Both the position numbers and the translations under genes were made by a program. From Porphyromonadaceae bacterium UBA7572 (GTDB lineage Bacteria; Bacteroidota; Bacteroidia; Bacteroidales; Muribaculaceae), in contig DLLC01000063.1 of NCBI GenBank assembly GCA_002476625.1, positions 1 through 64,000 on the forward strand: DNA of 64,000 nucleotides. Direction: 5' to 3'. The first letter of the stretch is position 1; each line of letters begins with the position of its first letter. A model generated the notes under the pieces. It was not told where the DNA came from and searched no databases. It saw only the letters and a list, made by a program, of their open reading frames with translations. This document shows positions 26,530-35,690 of this stretch, piece after piece.

Positions 26530-27909
26530 TCAAAACACCACCTTACGCGCCTTTGAGCCACGCTTTTCAATATAAACTCCGTGCTGGCGTGGGGTGGCCA
26601 CTTTCTGCCCTTGCAGATTATAGTAAACGGCTGGCGCGCTGACGCTTTCGTCATCGGCGTTGGTCACATTCTCAATTCCTGATTCTCCAAGATAGCCAGA
26701 ATACTCGTATTTTTTGTCGTAGCTCCACAGTCCAGCCACAGGTGGCTTGGTGGGGCTAAATGGGAGTGGCTTCACCTCCACGGCTGATGGAGTGGCAGAT
26801 TCTTCGGCCTCAAATTTTTTTATGATGTGCGTGGCGGGGTTTTTGCCTCTGAGCGTTTCCTCATAATCAATCCAGCGGTCCACATCGTATCCTTCATCGG
26901 AAAGGCTATACTGAATAGCTTTCACTTCATTATCAATGGCGTTAGTGACCGTTTCATCATAACCACTCATCACCAACTTGTTCGTGCCACCAGAATTGAG
27001 GTAGGTGTTGATAAGCTGAATCTGTGAATCGTTGCCAAAATCAAAGCCATAATACTCAATCACGTTTGTCATTGGCCCTTGGCTCATGGTCACCTTCACA
27101 TGGTCGGTGAAATATTCCATAGTGTAGTTTGCCGCATTTTCGCCATCAAACATGGTGAACGACAATGGCTTATTACCAGAAAGGATCCATTCCATTGGGT
27201 TTGTCGTCACAATCTGGCCGTTGGTTTCAGCCCACTTGATGTCGGAAATTTGCATACCTTCTTGGGTGTCGTTGACAAGGCTGGCCTTGCCGTTGGTATA
27301 GGTGATGACAAGGGGTTTGCCGTCTTTTAAAACCCCGTCTTTGAGCGAGGATGGCGTGACTTTCACCACATTGCCTGCCGCGTCGCGCTCTACGGTGTAT
27401 TTTTCCCAGTTGGTGCGTTTCCACGAGCTTGTCGCATTGTCCCATTCACAGGTTTCCTTGCTGCATACGAAGTTCTTCACCACAGCGTCATAAAGTCTTA
27501 TATACATTTGGTTGCGCAAGAGCGTTCTGCCATTGTCGGTGTAGTATTTCCAAGTCTCTCTCGAAACTTGACCATCCGCATTATAGTCATATGTTCTAAC
27601 ATCGCTGTTCTCCAGTCCCACGTTGTTTCTACACCTCACCTTGCCGTAGCCATTTTCTTTAGGATTGGTGTAGTATTCCAGCGTCACGGTTCTGCTGTCT
27701 ATCCATTCATTCTCGGCCTTGTCCCAGGCATAAACTCTCACCTTTGTGGGCAAGTCGGAAATGTCGGCGCTGGTGGGGGCCTTTAGCGTTTTCTTGGTTA
27801 CGAATCGGTTGAGTCCCACCACTTCACTCACGCTGCTGAATTGTGCAGATGCCGTTAGAGCCACAAGGGCACACATGGCAAGAGCATGCTTCTGTCTGCT
27901 TGTTCTCAT
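26530..27909 (-). CDS. Hypothetical secreted protein with C-terminal NLQGQKV motif
   Basis: About 459 residues from the ATG at 27909, with signal peptide CALVALTASA. The body has many beta hairpins with YxxDGQVSRETWKYY-like pieces (SVRTYDYNADGQVSRE region), resembling RHS/YD-like secreted repeats in Bacteroidales. The C-terminus carries YYNLQGQKVATPRQHGVYI plus a basic tail, the motif found at the ends of many Prevotella-type secreted proteins and linked to surface sorting. Function unknown. Confidence 0.8.
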   Translation of the reverse strand: MRTSRQKHALAMCALVALTASAQFSSVSEVVGLNRFVTKKTLKAPTSADISDLPTKVRVYAWDKAENEWIDSRTVTLEYYTNPKENGYGKVRCRNNVGLENSDVRTYDYNADGQVSRETWKYYTDNGRTLLRNQMYIRLYDAVVKNFVCSKETCEWDNATSSWKRTNWEKYTVERDAAGNVVKVTPSSLKDGVLKDGKPLVITYTNGKASLVNDTQEGMQISDIKWAETNGQIVTTNPMEWILSGNKPLSFTMFDGENAANYTMEYFTDHVKVTMSQGPMTNVIEYYGFDFGNDSQIQLINTYLNSGGTNKLVMSGYDETVTNAIDNEVKAIQYSLSDEGYDVDRWIDYEETLRGKNPATHIIKKFEAEESATPSAVEVKPLPFSPTKPPVAGLWSYDKKYEYSGYLGESGIENVTNADDESVSAPAVYYNLQGQKVATPRQHGVYIEKRGSKARKVVF

Positions 27910-28123
27910 AATTGTGTTTGTGTTAATGTTCATATTAAAAGTGTCTGTATAAAAATAAAGCAAACTCAAATTTGTCATGAATTTACTAACGAGGCATGGG
28001 GGCACACACCTCAAGTCACAAAATTAGCCTATCACACGCCCTCACAGCGTGTAAAAATCCGCCAATTTCATGATGAAATCAGACAATATGCACAAAAACA
28101 CACGATTTACCGCCCTGTGAGCG

Positions 28124-29845
28124 TCATTTTTGACGATCGCGGTAAGCCGACGGCGAGCAGCCATACACGCGCTTGAAGGCATGCGAAAATCCGCTTGCCT
28201 CCCCGAAGCCGCACATATGGGCCACCTCGCTGATAGTCTTAGATGGGTTCTCCACCAGAAGTTTGGCGCAGCGCTCCATCTGTATGGCAGAGATAAACAT
28301 TTTTGGCGACTGGCAAGTCTGCTCCTTCAAGCGGCGGCAGAAGGTGCGCTCGCTCATATTCATGGCCGAGGCTATCTGCGCCACGCTGCACTCCCCTTTT
28401 GCGGATGCTTCGTCCACTACGGCAAACAGCTGCTCCATAAATGAATTCTCGTCGGGCGCCACAACGGGAACGGCACTTTTAAGCCGGACTGTGGCAGGTC
28501 GGGCATCACTGCGGTCGCTCTGAATGAATTTATCCTTCAGCTCCTCCACTTCCTTGACAAGACGCCGCATCTGCGCGCGCTGTTTTCGAAAGTAGAGGTG
28601 GAGGCAGAACACTGTCACCACCACAATCACCACAAAGAGGCCCACGCCAAGCGCCAAGTCGCGGACACGCGCCTGCTTGCGCTGCGCTATTTCCTCCTGA
28701 AGCCTGCCGTTGTCAAATTCTGCGCTGTAGCGGGCGAGTGCCTCTGCCGAAGCCTGCTGATAGAGCGAGTCCTTCAGCTCGTTGAATTGCCGAAGCGCAA
28801 TTTTTGCGGAGTCGGGGTTGATATCCCAGTAGCTCTCGTAAAGCCCCTTGCAGGCATGCACGCGGTTATACAGGTCGCCCATCTGGGCAAATATTTTAGA
28901 GGCCTCTAAAAAGCACGCCACAGCCTCGCGATGCCGCTTTTGCTCCACAAGCAGAAAGCCCAACTGGTTGAGATCGATACCCACCGAGTGCATATTTCCC
29001 ACTTCTCGGAGCAAGGCTATGGCGCGGCGGTAAGTGCTTTCAGCCTCAGTCAAGCGCTTTAGCCCAGCCAAAGCCGATGCCATCTGCGAGAGGCGTATCG
29101 CCATTTTAGGTGTTTTACCTTGAGCAGAGTCGAGCTCAAAGGCACTGCGGGCATAGTCGAGAGCCTTGGGGTCGTGGCCCAGCTTGTGATACACCTCCGA
29201 CGCCATACCCATCAATATAGCCTTACGCGACGGATTATGGGCACGCTCGGCATATTTCAGTCCATTCAGTATATACCGCTCGGCGTCTTTCATCTGGTCG
29301 GCTGCCATATATATGCCAGCCAAGGTGTTCAGTCCAGAAGAAATCCTGTCGGCATCACCGCCGCGCATATCTATGTCCACACTCTGCTTGGCATAGGTGG
29401 CGGCTGATGAGAAGTCGCCCAAGCGAAGATGAATAATTCCTAACAGATTGAGGCAGTCGGCTTTCTCGCTGCCAGAATACTTATATAGCGGCAACGCCTT
29501 AAGGGCATAGTCCTTAGCCTTGGCATAGTCTTGCCCGTCGTTGTACCATTCCGCTGCCCAGTACCACACCTGCTGCCGCAGAGAGTCGGTGGGCACACTA
29601 CTGGAAAAGGTTATCCTACTGTCGGTGAAACGCTCTTTATCTAAAAAAAAGAAAATGCGATTGGCACACGCAGCAGATCCGCCAGAACTATTGAACTGCG
29701 CCACCATAGCGTCAAATTTACTATCGCCAGCCTTTGCCACGGAGAAAGGCAAAATACCAATAGTGAAAAAGAGCGCCACAGCGGCCACTGTTCGCACACA
29801 CAGTTTATATCTCACGTCAATTCTATTAGAGTCGTATCGTTTCAT
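28124..29845 (-). CDS. Membrane TPR sensor with C-terminal AraC-type DNA-binding domain
   Basis: 573 residues. A signal/anchor segment (VAAVALFFTIGILPFSVA) is followed by about seven TPR units (residues 80-370, e.g. ADCLNLLGIIHLRLGDFSSA), a coiled stretch, one transmembrane helix (LGVGLFVVIVVVTVFCLHLY, ~400), another coil and an AraC HTH (VAQIASAMNMSERTFCRRLK, EVAHMCGFGEASGFSHAFKR). This puts a periplasmic TPR sensor and a cytosolic DNA-binding end in one chain, as in the hybrid regulators of the phylum but without kinase modules. The signal and target are unknown. Confidence 0.9.
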   Translation of the reverse strand: MKRYDSNRIDVRYKLCVRTVAAVALFFTIGILPFSVAKAGDSKFDAMVAQFNSSGGSAACANRIFFFLDKERFTDSRITFSSSVPTDSLRQQVWYWAAEWYNDGQDYAKAKDYALKALPLYKYSGSEKADCLNLLGIIHLRLGDFSSAATYAKQSVDIDMRGGDADRISSGLNTLAGIYMAADQMKDAERYILNGLKYAERAHNPSRKAILMGMASEVYHKLGHDPKALDYARSAFELDSAQGKTPKMAIRLSQMASALAGLKRLTEAESTYRRAIALLREVGNMHSVGIDLNQLGFLLVEQKRHREAVACFLEASKIFAQMGDLYNRVHACKGLYESYWDINPDSAKIALRQFNELKDSLYQQASAEALARYSAEFDNGRLQEEIAQRKQARVRDLALGVGLFVVIVVVTVFCLHLYFRKQRAQMRRLVKEVEELKDKFIQSDRSDARPATVRLKSAVPVVAPDENSFMEQLFAVVDEASAKGECSVAQIASAMNMSERTFCRRLKEQTCQSPKMFISAIQMERCAKLLVENPSKTISEVAHMCGFGEASGFSHAFKRVYGCSPSAYRDRQK

Positions 29846-29891
29846 TTTCCCTTAAATGGCAGTATTAATGGCAGTAACTTCATTCTTTCCA

Positions 29892-29922
29892 CAAATTTAC
29901 CTCTAAATTTCCATATTCACAA
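29892..29922 (-). promoter_or_regulatory. Promoter of the TPR-AraC regulator
   Basis: Minus strand: TTG at 29920-29922, a 20-nt spacer, TAAATTTG at 29892-29899. The start is near 29886 and the 5' leader about 40 nt. The rest of the 29846-30374 gap holds the SRP RNA and terminators listed separately. Confidence 0.75.
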
Positions 29923-30025
29923 CGGCGCTGAAGAAAATCGGCGGGGGCAAGCGCCACGAGGCTGTGTTCACAGTAGCCCCAAATAGAGTATGTTCTGCAG
30001 AGCCATTCAGCGGTGGCGACTATGC

Positions 30026-30070
30026 GCATAAAAAAGAAACCCGATCACAGATGATTTCTGCTCGGGTTTT
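30026..30070 (-). terminator. Terminator downstream of the SRP RNA
   Basis: Hairpin with 7-bp outer arms AACCCGA (30038-30044) and TCGGGTT (30062-30068), plus an inner CAGA/TCTG pairing. On the minus strand it is followed by TTTCTTTTTT. It may end read-through of the SRP transcript. Confidence 0.7.
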
Positions 30071-30108
30071 GGGATATATATAAAAATAGTAGTTATGGAC
30101 ACAAAAAA

Positions 30109-30204
30109 GGGCAAGCGATCTACATCGCACCGCTACAACCAAATACCCTTGCTTCGGTCAAGACCTGGGGGATTCTAAGGGAGCTGGCCGTGTAGGACTT
30201 ACCC
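30109..30204 (-). ncRNA. ffs: SRP RNA, small bacterial type (4.5S-like)
   Basis: On the minus strand the 96-nt segment starts GGGTAAG and ends CTTGCCC, which pair as the terminal stem. The apical part contains CAGGTCTTGACCGAAGCAAG, the SRP helix-8 pattern (GGTC hairpin followed by the GAAGCA symmetric-loop strand). The 3' side GGTGCGATGTAG matches the corresponding strand of other 4.5S RNAs (GTGTGCCGGGATGTAG in E. coli). A well-formed promoter ends 6 nt before the first G, and six T follow the last C. It binds Ffh for co-translational membrane targeting. The call is from the sequence pattern; a covariance-model search would confirm it. Confidence 0.85.
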
Positions 30205-30209
30205 GAATG

Positions 30210-30239
30210 CAAAGGTACTACTTTTTTTCAAACCCACAA
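30210..30239 (-). promoter_or_regulatory. Promoter of the SRP RNA
   Basis: Minus strand: TTG at 30237-30239, a 19-nt spacer, TACCTTTG at 30210-30217. It predicts the start at about 30204, the first G of the RNA, which supports the boundary. Confidence 0.8.
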
Positions 30240-30263
30240 AATTTCAACCACTTTTTGTGGCAG

Positions 30264-30304
30264 AAAAAAAGGGTCAGCCAGCACCATATTGGTGTGGCTG
30301 ACCC
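30264..30304 (-). terminator. Terminator of the Oar-like receptor gene
   Basis: Perfect long hairpin: GGGTCAGCCA (30271-30280) with TGGCTGACCC (30295-30304) and an inner CACCA/TGGTG pairing. On the minus strand seven T follow. It lies 70 bp past the stop at 30375. Confidence 0.9.
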
Positions 30305-30374
30305 ATTTATGCAAGATGTTTGCTTTATCTCAAATCTTAAGCGTCATGCACTTAATACTGCGAATATCGGCGAA

Positions 30375-33300
30375 TTAGAAAGTGTATTTCAAGCCAATTT
30401 GTGCACGCCAGCGGCTATAGTAGTCGCTGTAAGAGCGCATGTCGTAAGCAGTCTGTTCTGCCTTGCCATCCTTCATAGCATAGCCGTGGAGGAATTGGAA
30501 CTGGCCATTGCCACTGTAAGTGACTGGGCTGTAGTAAACCGATGCGCCAGTTGAGTTGTAGTGACCCCACTTCTCATTGAAGAGGTTGGCCAAGTTCTGA
30601 ATGTTGAAGGTGAGTTGCAAAGAGTGCATCATGCTGCCCACACGGAACTTAAAGGTCTGTGCGAAGTGGAAGTCGAAGTGGTGCTCAAACTGCTCGTTGT
30701 CGCCGAAGCGCTCGAAGTACTGGCCACGGTGGTTGCGCAAGTAGCGGTCACCGGCAATCCAAGCCTTCATGGCAGCTTTCTGCATGTCGGCAGTGTAGGT
30801 CACGCCCGACGATTTGCCCGATTTAAACTGCATTTGATCGATTTCTGCATCGGTTGGGATATAGAAGAGGTCGTTGCCGTTAGAGCTATCGCTGTTGAGG
30901 TCACCATAGTAGTAGATTGAGTATGGCGAACCGCTGTTGAGTGTGTAGATGAGACCCACGCTGGTGTTCCAGTGCTTAGCGTAGTCGCGGTTGAAGAATG
31001 CGCTGATGTTGATCTTGTGAGGAGTGTTATAAGCTGAGCGGCCCACTTCTGGATGGTTAGGATCGCCGTGGGTGTAGTTGTAGTTGAAGTTAGACTGTGC
31101 CACAGAGCTACCGCCATAGTTCACCGACTTAGAGTTGGTGAAGGTATAGCTTGCTGCTAAAGTGAGGCCGAAGTTGAACTTCTTCTCTGCCTTGGCACTC
31201 AAGCTCAGGGTGTGACCCTTGCTGGTGTTGTCGAGCAGATAGATGTTAGAGTAAGGGGTGCCGTTGGTGATCTTTGAGAGGAATGGACGCTTGTCGAAGC
31301 TCAAAGAAGGATATTTGTCGGCAAGGGTGGTCGTGCCGTCCCACTCGTAAGCAAGGTTGCGGTAAACCACATCGTTGATGGTCTTCGACCAAATGCCTTC
31401 AAATGTCCAGTCGATACCTGCCCAAGTGGCATCCACAGCGAGATTCAGACGAAGAGTTTGTGCAAACTTAAAGTCCTTAGCAAACACGTTGATAGTCTGA
31501 GAGCCAGAAGCCGCAAGTTTGTCGGCATTGGCTTGCTGTTGATTGCGATCAAGAATCACATCCAAATCCTTGGTATTGTTGCCCGACACGTTGTAAGTAG
31601 AGAACTGGATACCAGTGTTAGAGAAGTTGTTGCTCAACCACACGAATGGAATGCGGCCAGTGAAGAGACCGGCACCACCACGGAGCACCACGTTCTTGTC
31701 TTGGTCCACTTTCCAGCGGAAGCCCAGGCGTGGGCTGAACATTGGAGAGCTCTTGAGCTTGTGGTCGGTACGCACGTCCCAACCCTTGCTTGCAGCATAT
31801 TCATTGAAGCCAGTGTTGGCTGTAGGAGTGTCGAAGAACAAGGGCACATCCACGCGGAGGCCATAGGTGAGCTGGAAGTTGTTGGTCATCTCCCACTTGT
31901 CCTGGGCATAAACGCCGAGCTGTCCAGCTGCAAATTCTGGAGTCCATCGTGGGTCGCCAGTCACGTCCACGTTAGCCACGCCATAGCGGTATTGCTTGAT
32001 GTGGCCTTTTTCACCACCAAGTGCGGCAAGGAAGTCGTCAGGAGTAGCGAAGTAGTAAGTGCCGTAGTTGTCCTGAATGAAGAGGTTGCCAAACTTATAG
32101 TATTCATCGTGTGTGCCGAATGTGAAGGTGTGGTTACCTTTGTAGAGGGTCACATTGTCGGTGAATGAAACCACGTCCTGGTCAAGAGAGTTGGCGCAAG
32201 AGCTGCGTTCAGTACCAAAGCATACCGAACCGCTGCCCACACTGCTAATCTGAATCATTGGGAACAATCCCTTAGGGTCGCGGTGGTCGCGCACGCGAAC
32301 ATAAGAGATAAGAGCCTCGTTGCTCACTGTGGGTGAGAAGTTGCTGTGAAGTTCTGCGGTGAACGAGTTGGTCACACTATTGAAATCATACTGATAGTCG
32401 GTAGCGTTGAGATAAGATGCGGTGCTATTGCTGTTAAGCTGAGTAGCCGACACCAGACGCCATCCGAGGGTGAGTTTGTGCTTGTCGTTGATGTTCCAGT
32501 CAAGTTTCAAGCCAGCCTTGTGGCTCTTGGTGTAGTTGTTAGGATTTGCAAACGAGCCATTGTATTCCACACCTTGCCTCTGAGCAGCCTCACGGAGAGC
32601 GTCAAGAAGCTTGCTTGCCTCTGTTCCATCCACCTTTGATGCGGAAGAGCCCACACCATAGTTGTTTGTGTATTCGTTCTGTGCCCTCTCATAGTTGGCG
32701 AAGAAGAACAGTTTGTCCTTCACGATAGGGCCACCGAAGGTCACACCATAGTGATAGTTCTTTTCATCCTGATAAGGAGCAGATTTGCTACCGTTGCGGA
32801 GAATGTATTTAGAGCTGATGAGGTCCTTGTTCATGTAGTCGCCATAGAGCGAGCCGTGGAACTGGTTAGTACCACTCTTGGTGATAGCGTTGATAGAGCC
32901 ACCAGTGAAGCCCGACTGACGAACGTCGAATGGAGCCACCTGCACTTGAATCTGCTCCACTGTCTCCATAGAAAGAGGCTGAGTGCCTGCCTGGTCGCCA
33001 TTCTGACCGTTTTTAGTCAAGCCAAACACGTCGTTGTTCACAGCACCGTCAATCATAAAGCTGTTGTACTTGTTGCTCACACCGGCAAACGACATGGCGC
33101 CATTGGCTGCCACATTCACCATAGGATTCAAGCGAGTGACATCGGCCACGCTGTGATTGGCTGTTGGCATCATCGAAATGTCCTTGGCGGTAAATGCCAT
33201 AGCGGCACCCGTCTTGGTGGCATCGATGCCAGCCTTACCAGTCACCACCACTTCCTGAAGCTGACGAGAGCCCACTTGAAGAATGGCGTTCACCGTAGAG

Positions 33301-33608
33301 GTCTCACCAAGGGTGAGGGTGATGTTGTCCACTTTGTGAGTGTCGTAGCCCACATAGGAGATTTCCACTGTGTAAGGGCCACCCACACGCATACCCTGAA
33401 TGGTGTAGCGGCCGCTTTCGTTGGTCACACCGGTGTAGCGAGTTCCAGACGGAACGTGCACGGCGCGCACTGTGGCACCAATCACTCCAGCGTTGTCGTC
33501 GGAGAGGACAACCTTACCTGTGATGGCAGAAGTTGTGACCTGTGCATTAGCTGTGATAGCAAGCATTGCCATCAGAGCCATACATAAAAACTTAATTGTT
33601 TTAAACAT
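30375..33608 (-). CDS. Oar-like TonB-dependent outer-membrane receptor
   Basis: 1077 residues. A signal peptide (MALMAMLAITANA) is followed by a CarboxypepD_reg domain (ITGKVVLSDDNAGVIGATV), the TonB-box-like LQEVVVTGKAG, a plug (~125-260, FMIDGAVNNDVFGLTKNG) and a very long barrel. The order and length match OmpA-related (Oar) receptors of Bacteroidetes, which differ from SusC by lacking a SusD partner. No partner gene is adjacent. The cargo is unknown; Oar-like proteins have been linked to protein or protease transport. Expression appears to come from a promoter 258 nt upstream. Confidence 0.92.
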   Translation of the reverse strand: MFKTIKFLCMALMAMLAITANAQVTTSAITGKVVLSDDNAGVIGATVRAVHVPSGTRYTGVTNESGRYTIQGMRVGGPYTVEISYVGYDTHKVDNITLTLGETSTVNAILQVGSRQLQEVVVTGKAGIDATKTGAAMAFTAKDISMMPTANHSVADVTRLNPMVNVAANGAMSFAGVSNKYNSFMIDGAVNNDVFGLTKNGQNGDQAGTQPLSMETVEQIQVQVAPFDVRQSGFTGGSINAITKSGTNQFHGSLYGDYMNKDLISSKYILRNGSKSAPYQDEKNYHYGVTFGGPIVKDKLFFFANYERAQNEYTNNYGVGSSASKVDGTEASKLLDALREAAQRQGVEYNGSFANPNNYTKSHKAGLKLDWNINDKHKLTLGWRLVSATQLNSNSTASYLNATDYQYDFNSVTNSFTAELHSNFSPTVSNEALISYVRVRDHRDPKGLFPMIQISSVGSGSVCFGTERSSCANSLDQDVVSFTDNVTLYKGNHTFTFGTHDEYYKFGNLFIQDNYGTYYFATPDDFLAALGGEKGHIKQYRYGVANVDVTGDPRWTPEFAAGQLGVYAQDKWEMTNNFQLTYGLRVDVPLFFDTPTANTGFNEYAASKGWDVRTDHKLKSSPMFSPRLGFRWKVDQDKNVVLRGGAGLFTGRIPFVWLSNNFSNTGIQFSTYNVSGNNTKDLDVILDRNQQQANADKLAASGSQTINVFAKDFKFAQTLRLNLAVDATWAGIDWTFEGIWSKTINDVVYRNLAYEWDGTTTLADKYPSLSFDKRPFLSKITNGTPYSNIYLLDNTSKGHTLSLSAKAEKKFNFGLTLAASYTFTNSKSVNYGGSSVAQSNFNYNYTHGDPNHPEVGRSAYNTPHKINISAFFNRDYAKHWNTSVGLIYTLNSGSPYSIYYYGDLNSDSSNGNDLFYIPTDAEIDQMQFKSGKSSGVTYTADMQKAAMKAWIAGDRYLRNHRGQYFERFGDNEQFEHHFDFHFAQTFKFRVGSMMHSLQLTFNIQNLANLFNEKWGHYNSTGASVYYSPVTYSGNGQFQFLHGYAMKDGKAEQTAYDMRSYSDYYSRWRAQIGLKYTF

Positions 33609-33698
33609 AAAACTAAGAATAAAGTTATTAAAAATAAAAAAGAATTAGTCTAATCTAAACACCGTAATATATATAAACAAATTACGCCACCTCATCAT

Positions 33699-33836
33699 TT
33701 AAAGTAGAGGCAGCGCATCACGTATTTCTTTAGCACAAAAGCGTACTGAACCAACAAGCGTGTAGAATAAATCAACTCCCAGGGCATTACTATGGCCTTG
33801 GATAGCGAAATATCGAGTATGTATGGAATTATGCAT
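33699..33836 (-). CDS. Candidate 45-residue leader ORF in the Oar-like mRNA
   Basis: ATG at 33836 and TAA at 33699, inside the long 5' leader between the promoter (33873-33903) and the receptor ATG. The peptide starts MHNSIHTRYFAIQGHSN and ends IRDALPLL. No signal or membrane segment is seen. A frame of this length can occur by chance (roughly 1 in 10), so it is only a candidate. It could be an upstream regulatory ORF or noise. Confidence 0.3.
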   Translation of the reverse strand: MHNSIHTRYFAIQGHSNALGVDLFYTLVGSVRFCAKEIRDALPLL

Positions 33837-33872
33837 TTCCTGCAAGAAAATATCTGTCGTTGAAATACACGA

Positions 33873-33903
33873 CAAAATTACTGCTTTTATTCTATTTTAA
33901 CAA
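33873..33903 (-). promoter_or_regulatory. Promoter of the Oar-like receptor gene
   Basis: Minus strand: TTG at 33901-33903, a 20-nt spacer, TAATTTTG at 33873-33880. The start is near 33866, giving a leader of about 258 nt. The 33609-34013 gap thus holds this leader and, on the plus strand, the DUF4286-ruvC promoter. Confidence 0.7.
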
Positions 33904-33997
33904 ACTTCACATTAATTTTAACACATGAACGTTAAAAACCTTAAAGAGCTTCAGACCCTGACAGCAGGAAAAAAGCATAAGTATGGAATTTTTTAAG

Positions 33998-34005
33998 TAA
34001 CTTTG
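33998..34005 (+). promoter_or_regulatory. -7 box of the DUF4286-ruvC operon
   Basis: TAACTTTG on the plus strand, with the ATG only 8 nt further on. The start would fall at 34010-34013, so the message is nearly leaderless. No clear TTG lies 19-21 nt upstream. Confidence 0.55.
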
Positions 34006-34013
34006 CCGCTGCT

Positions 34014-34325
34014 ATGATCATTTACAACACCACATTCCATGTAAGCGACGAGGTGGAGCGCACTTTTCTCGACTACATTCGTCTGCAATACGTGCCGATG
34101 GCCATTGCCGACGGCACGATGAACAACCCTGTGCTCACCAGAGTGATGGGAAGCGCACACGATGGAGGCACGAGCTATGCGCTGCAGCTGCAGGCAGAAT
34201 CGGTAAAGGAGCTCCAGAAATGGTGCCTTGGCACGGGAAAAACGCTATCAGCGCGCATCGCCACCCACTTTGGCAGTAGCGTGGTGGGGTTCACAACCAT
34301 GATGGACGTGCTCGACTTGAAATAA
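34014..34325 (+). CDS. DUF4286 family protein
   Basis: 103 residues, starting MIIYNTTFHVSDEVERTFLD, which is the common DUF4286 start, and containing TYALQLQAESVKEL-like strand/helix (SYALQLQAES). It looks like a small ferredoxin-like alpha/beta fold. It regularly precedes ruvC in Bacteroidales, as here (54 bp). Function unknown. Confidence 0.88.
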   Translation: MIIYNTTFHVSDEVERTFLDYIRLQYVPMAIADGTMNNPVLTRVMGSAHDGGTSYALQLQAESVKELQKWCLGTGKTLSARIATHFGSSVVGFTTMMDVLDLK

Positions 34326-34379
34326 TCGCACACGGTAATCATCAAAAAAGCACGTTTAAAATCACATATCACTTTACAG

Positions 34380-34949
34380 ATGAAGGATCTCGAACACGAT
34401 AAAATCATTATCGGAATCGACCCCGGCACGAATGTGATGGGGTATGGCATTCTTGGCGTTAAAGGCAAGAAGCCTTCTCTCATAGCCATGGGGGTGCTGA
34501 AGCTCAACGCCATGGAAGACCACTACATGCGCCTTCACCACATTTTCGACCGCGTGACTGGTCTTATCGCGCAATACCTGCCCGATGAAATGGCTATTGA
34601 AGCCCCGTTCTTCGGGAAGAATGTGCAGTCGATGCTCAAATTAGGGCGTGCGCAGGGGGTGGCGATGGCAGCCGCGCTCAACCGCCAGATTCCTATCACG
34701 GAATACGAGCCAAGGAAAATAAAAATGGCCATCACTGGCAATGGAGCGGCAAGCAAGGAGCAGGTGAGCGCCATGCTCCAGCGCACACTGAACATAGCCC
34801 AAAGCGACATGCCTAAATTCCTTGATGCCACCGATGCGCTCGCAGCAGCCCTCTGCCACTTCTACGAGAGCCAGAAGCCAGTGTTTGCCCGCGGTCCAAA
34901 ATCATGGAAATCGTTCATCGCACAGAATCCAGGCCGGGTAAAAAAATAA
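34380..34949 (+). CDS. ruvC: Holliday junction resolvase RuvC
   Basis: 189 residues of the RNase H fold. Catalytic acids are in [16 protein letters not shown] (Asp at residue 13 region), [19 protein letters not shown] (Glu), and [12 protein letters not shown] (Asp pair at 146-150 region). [22 protein letters not shown] is the DNA-contact loop. It cuts Holliday junctions at the end of recombination. ruvA and ruvB are not in the window. It ends 3 bp from the convergent HAD gene. Confidence 0.97.
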   Translation: MKDLEHDKIIIGIDPGTNVMGYGILGVKGKKPSLIAMGVLKLNAMEDHYMRLHHIFDRVTGLIAQYLPDEMAIEAPFFGKNVQSMLKLGRAQGVAMAAALNRQIPITEYEPRKIKMAITGNGAASKEQVSAMLQRTLNIAQSDMPKFLDATDALAAALCHFYESQKPVFARGPKSWKSFIAQNPGRVKK

Positions 34950-34952
34950 ACA

Positions 34953-35660
34953 CTATTCGGCAATGCGCCAAGGCACCTCGCGAAGGCTCGAAATGATATC
35001 GGGGCGGACAGTGACGTCTTCCTTGTCGGTCCAGCCGCGCGCCTTCAGCCACAGCGTGTGGCAGCCTATGCTCTCGGCAGGGAGAATGTCTTTCGTGAGG
35101 CTGTCGCCCACCACCAGCACATTGTCTGCCGGCATCTCAAGGGCATCCACGCCAAGGCGAAACAGCGTGGGGTTGGGTTTTCTGACACCCACCACTGCAC
35201 TTTCAATCACGCCTTTGAAATAACGGCGCACGTCGAAATCGCGAAGCACACTGTCCACATTGCCATAGAAGTTGCTCACCAGCATCATAGGGTATTTCTC
35301 GCTCAGCGCCTCCAGCACCGGGCGAGCCTCCTCTATGCACTCCCGTGCCTGACTGTAGCAGTAATGTGCCACTTCACCAGCCTTCTCCGCCGCCACTGAA
35401 GCGTTGATGAGCGACTGATCCACGAGATAGTCCATCTCGATGCTCATCTTTTTCACAAGAAGGTCGAGAAAATTGTCGTTTGGCAGGATATGGCGCACCT
35501 TGGCAAGTTCGCGCTCAGCCATCACATAGGCCTCACGAAACTGCTCGAGGGTCACGTCCACGCCAGCCGTCCGGTAGCCGTCCCATATCACCCAGCTCCA
35601 GTGCACACCGCGGCTGTCGATAGTGCCGCCATAGTCAAAAATCACACCTTTAATATTCAT
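34953..35660 (-). CDS. HAD-superfamily hydrolase (phosphatase)
   Basis: About 235 residues from ATG 35660 (MNIKGVIFDYGGTIDSRGVH); an ATG directly before it is possible. HAD motifs: VIFDYGGTIDS (I), MLVSNFYGNVDS (II), KPNPTLFRLGVDAL (III) and VLVVGDSLTKDILPAES (IV). The helical cap at 20-100 marks subfamily IA. The substrate is unknown. It is convergent with ruvC, and its 5' side abuts the repeats that flank the GxxExxY gene. Confidence 0.92.
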   Translation of the reverse strand: MNIKGVIFDYGGTIDSRGVHWSWVIWDGYRTAGVDVTLEQFREAYVMAERELAKVRHILPNDNFLDLLVKKMSIEMDYLVDQSLINASVAAEKAGEVAHYCYSQARECIEEARPVLEALSEKYPMMLVSNFYGNVDSVLRDFDVRRYFKGVIESAVVGVRKPNPTLFRLGVDALEMPADNVLVVGDSLTKDILPAESIGCHTLWLKARGWTDKEDVTVRPDIISSLREVPWRIAE

Positions 35661-35690
35661 CATAGTCAATACTTTTTCAGACCTCACCTG

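Noticed and set aside
30109..30204. tRNA or 6S RNA on the plus strand
   Set aside because: No cloverleaf or tRNA box is seen, and the minus-strand reading fits SRP RNA with a matching promoter and tail.
31458..32168. Plus-strand frame opposite the Oar-like receptor
   Set aside because: Antisense shadow of a barrel gene; no independent promoter or motif.
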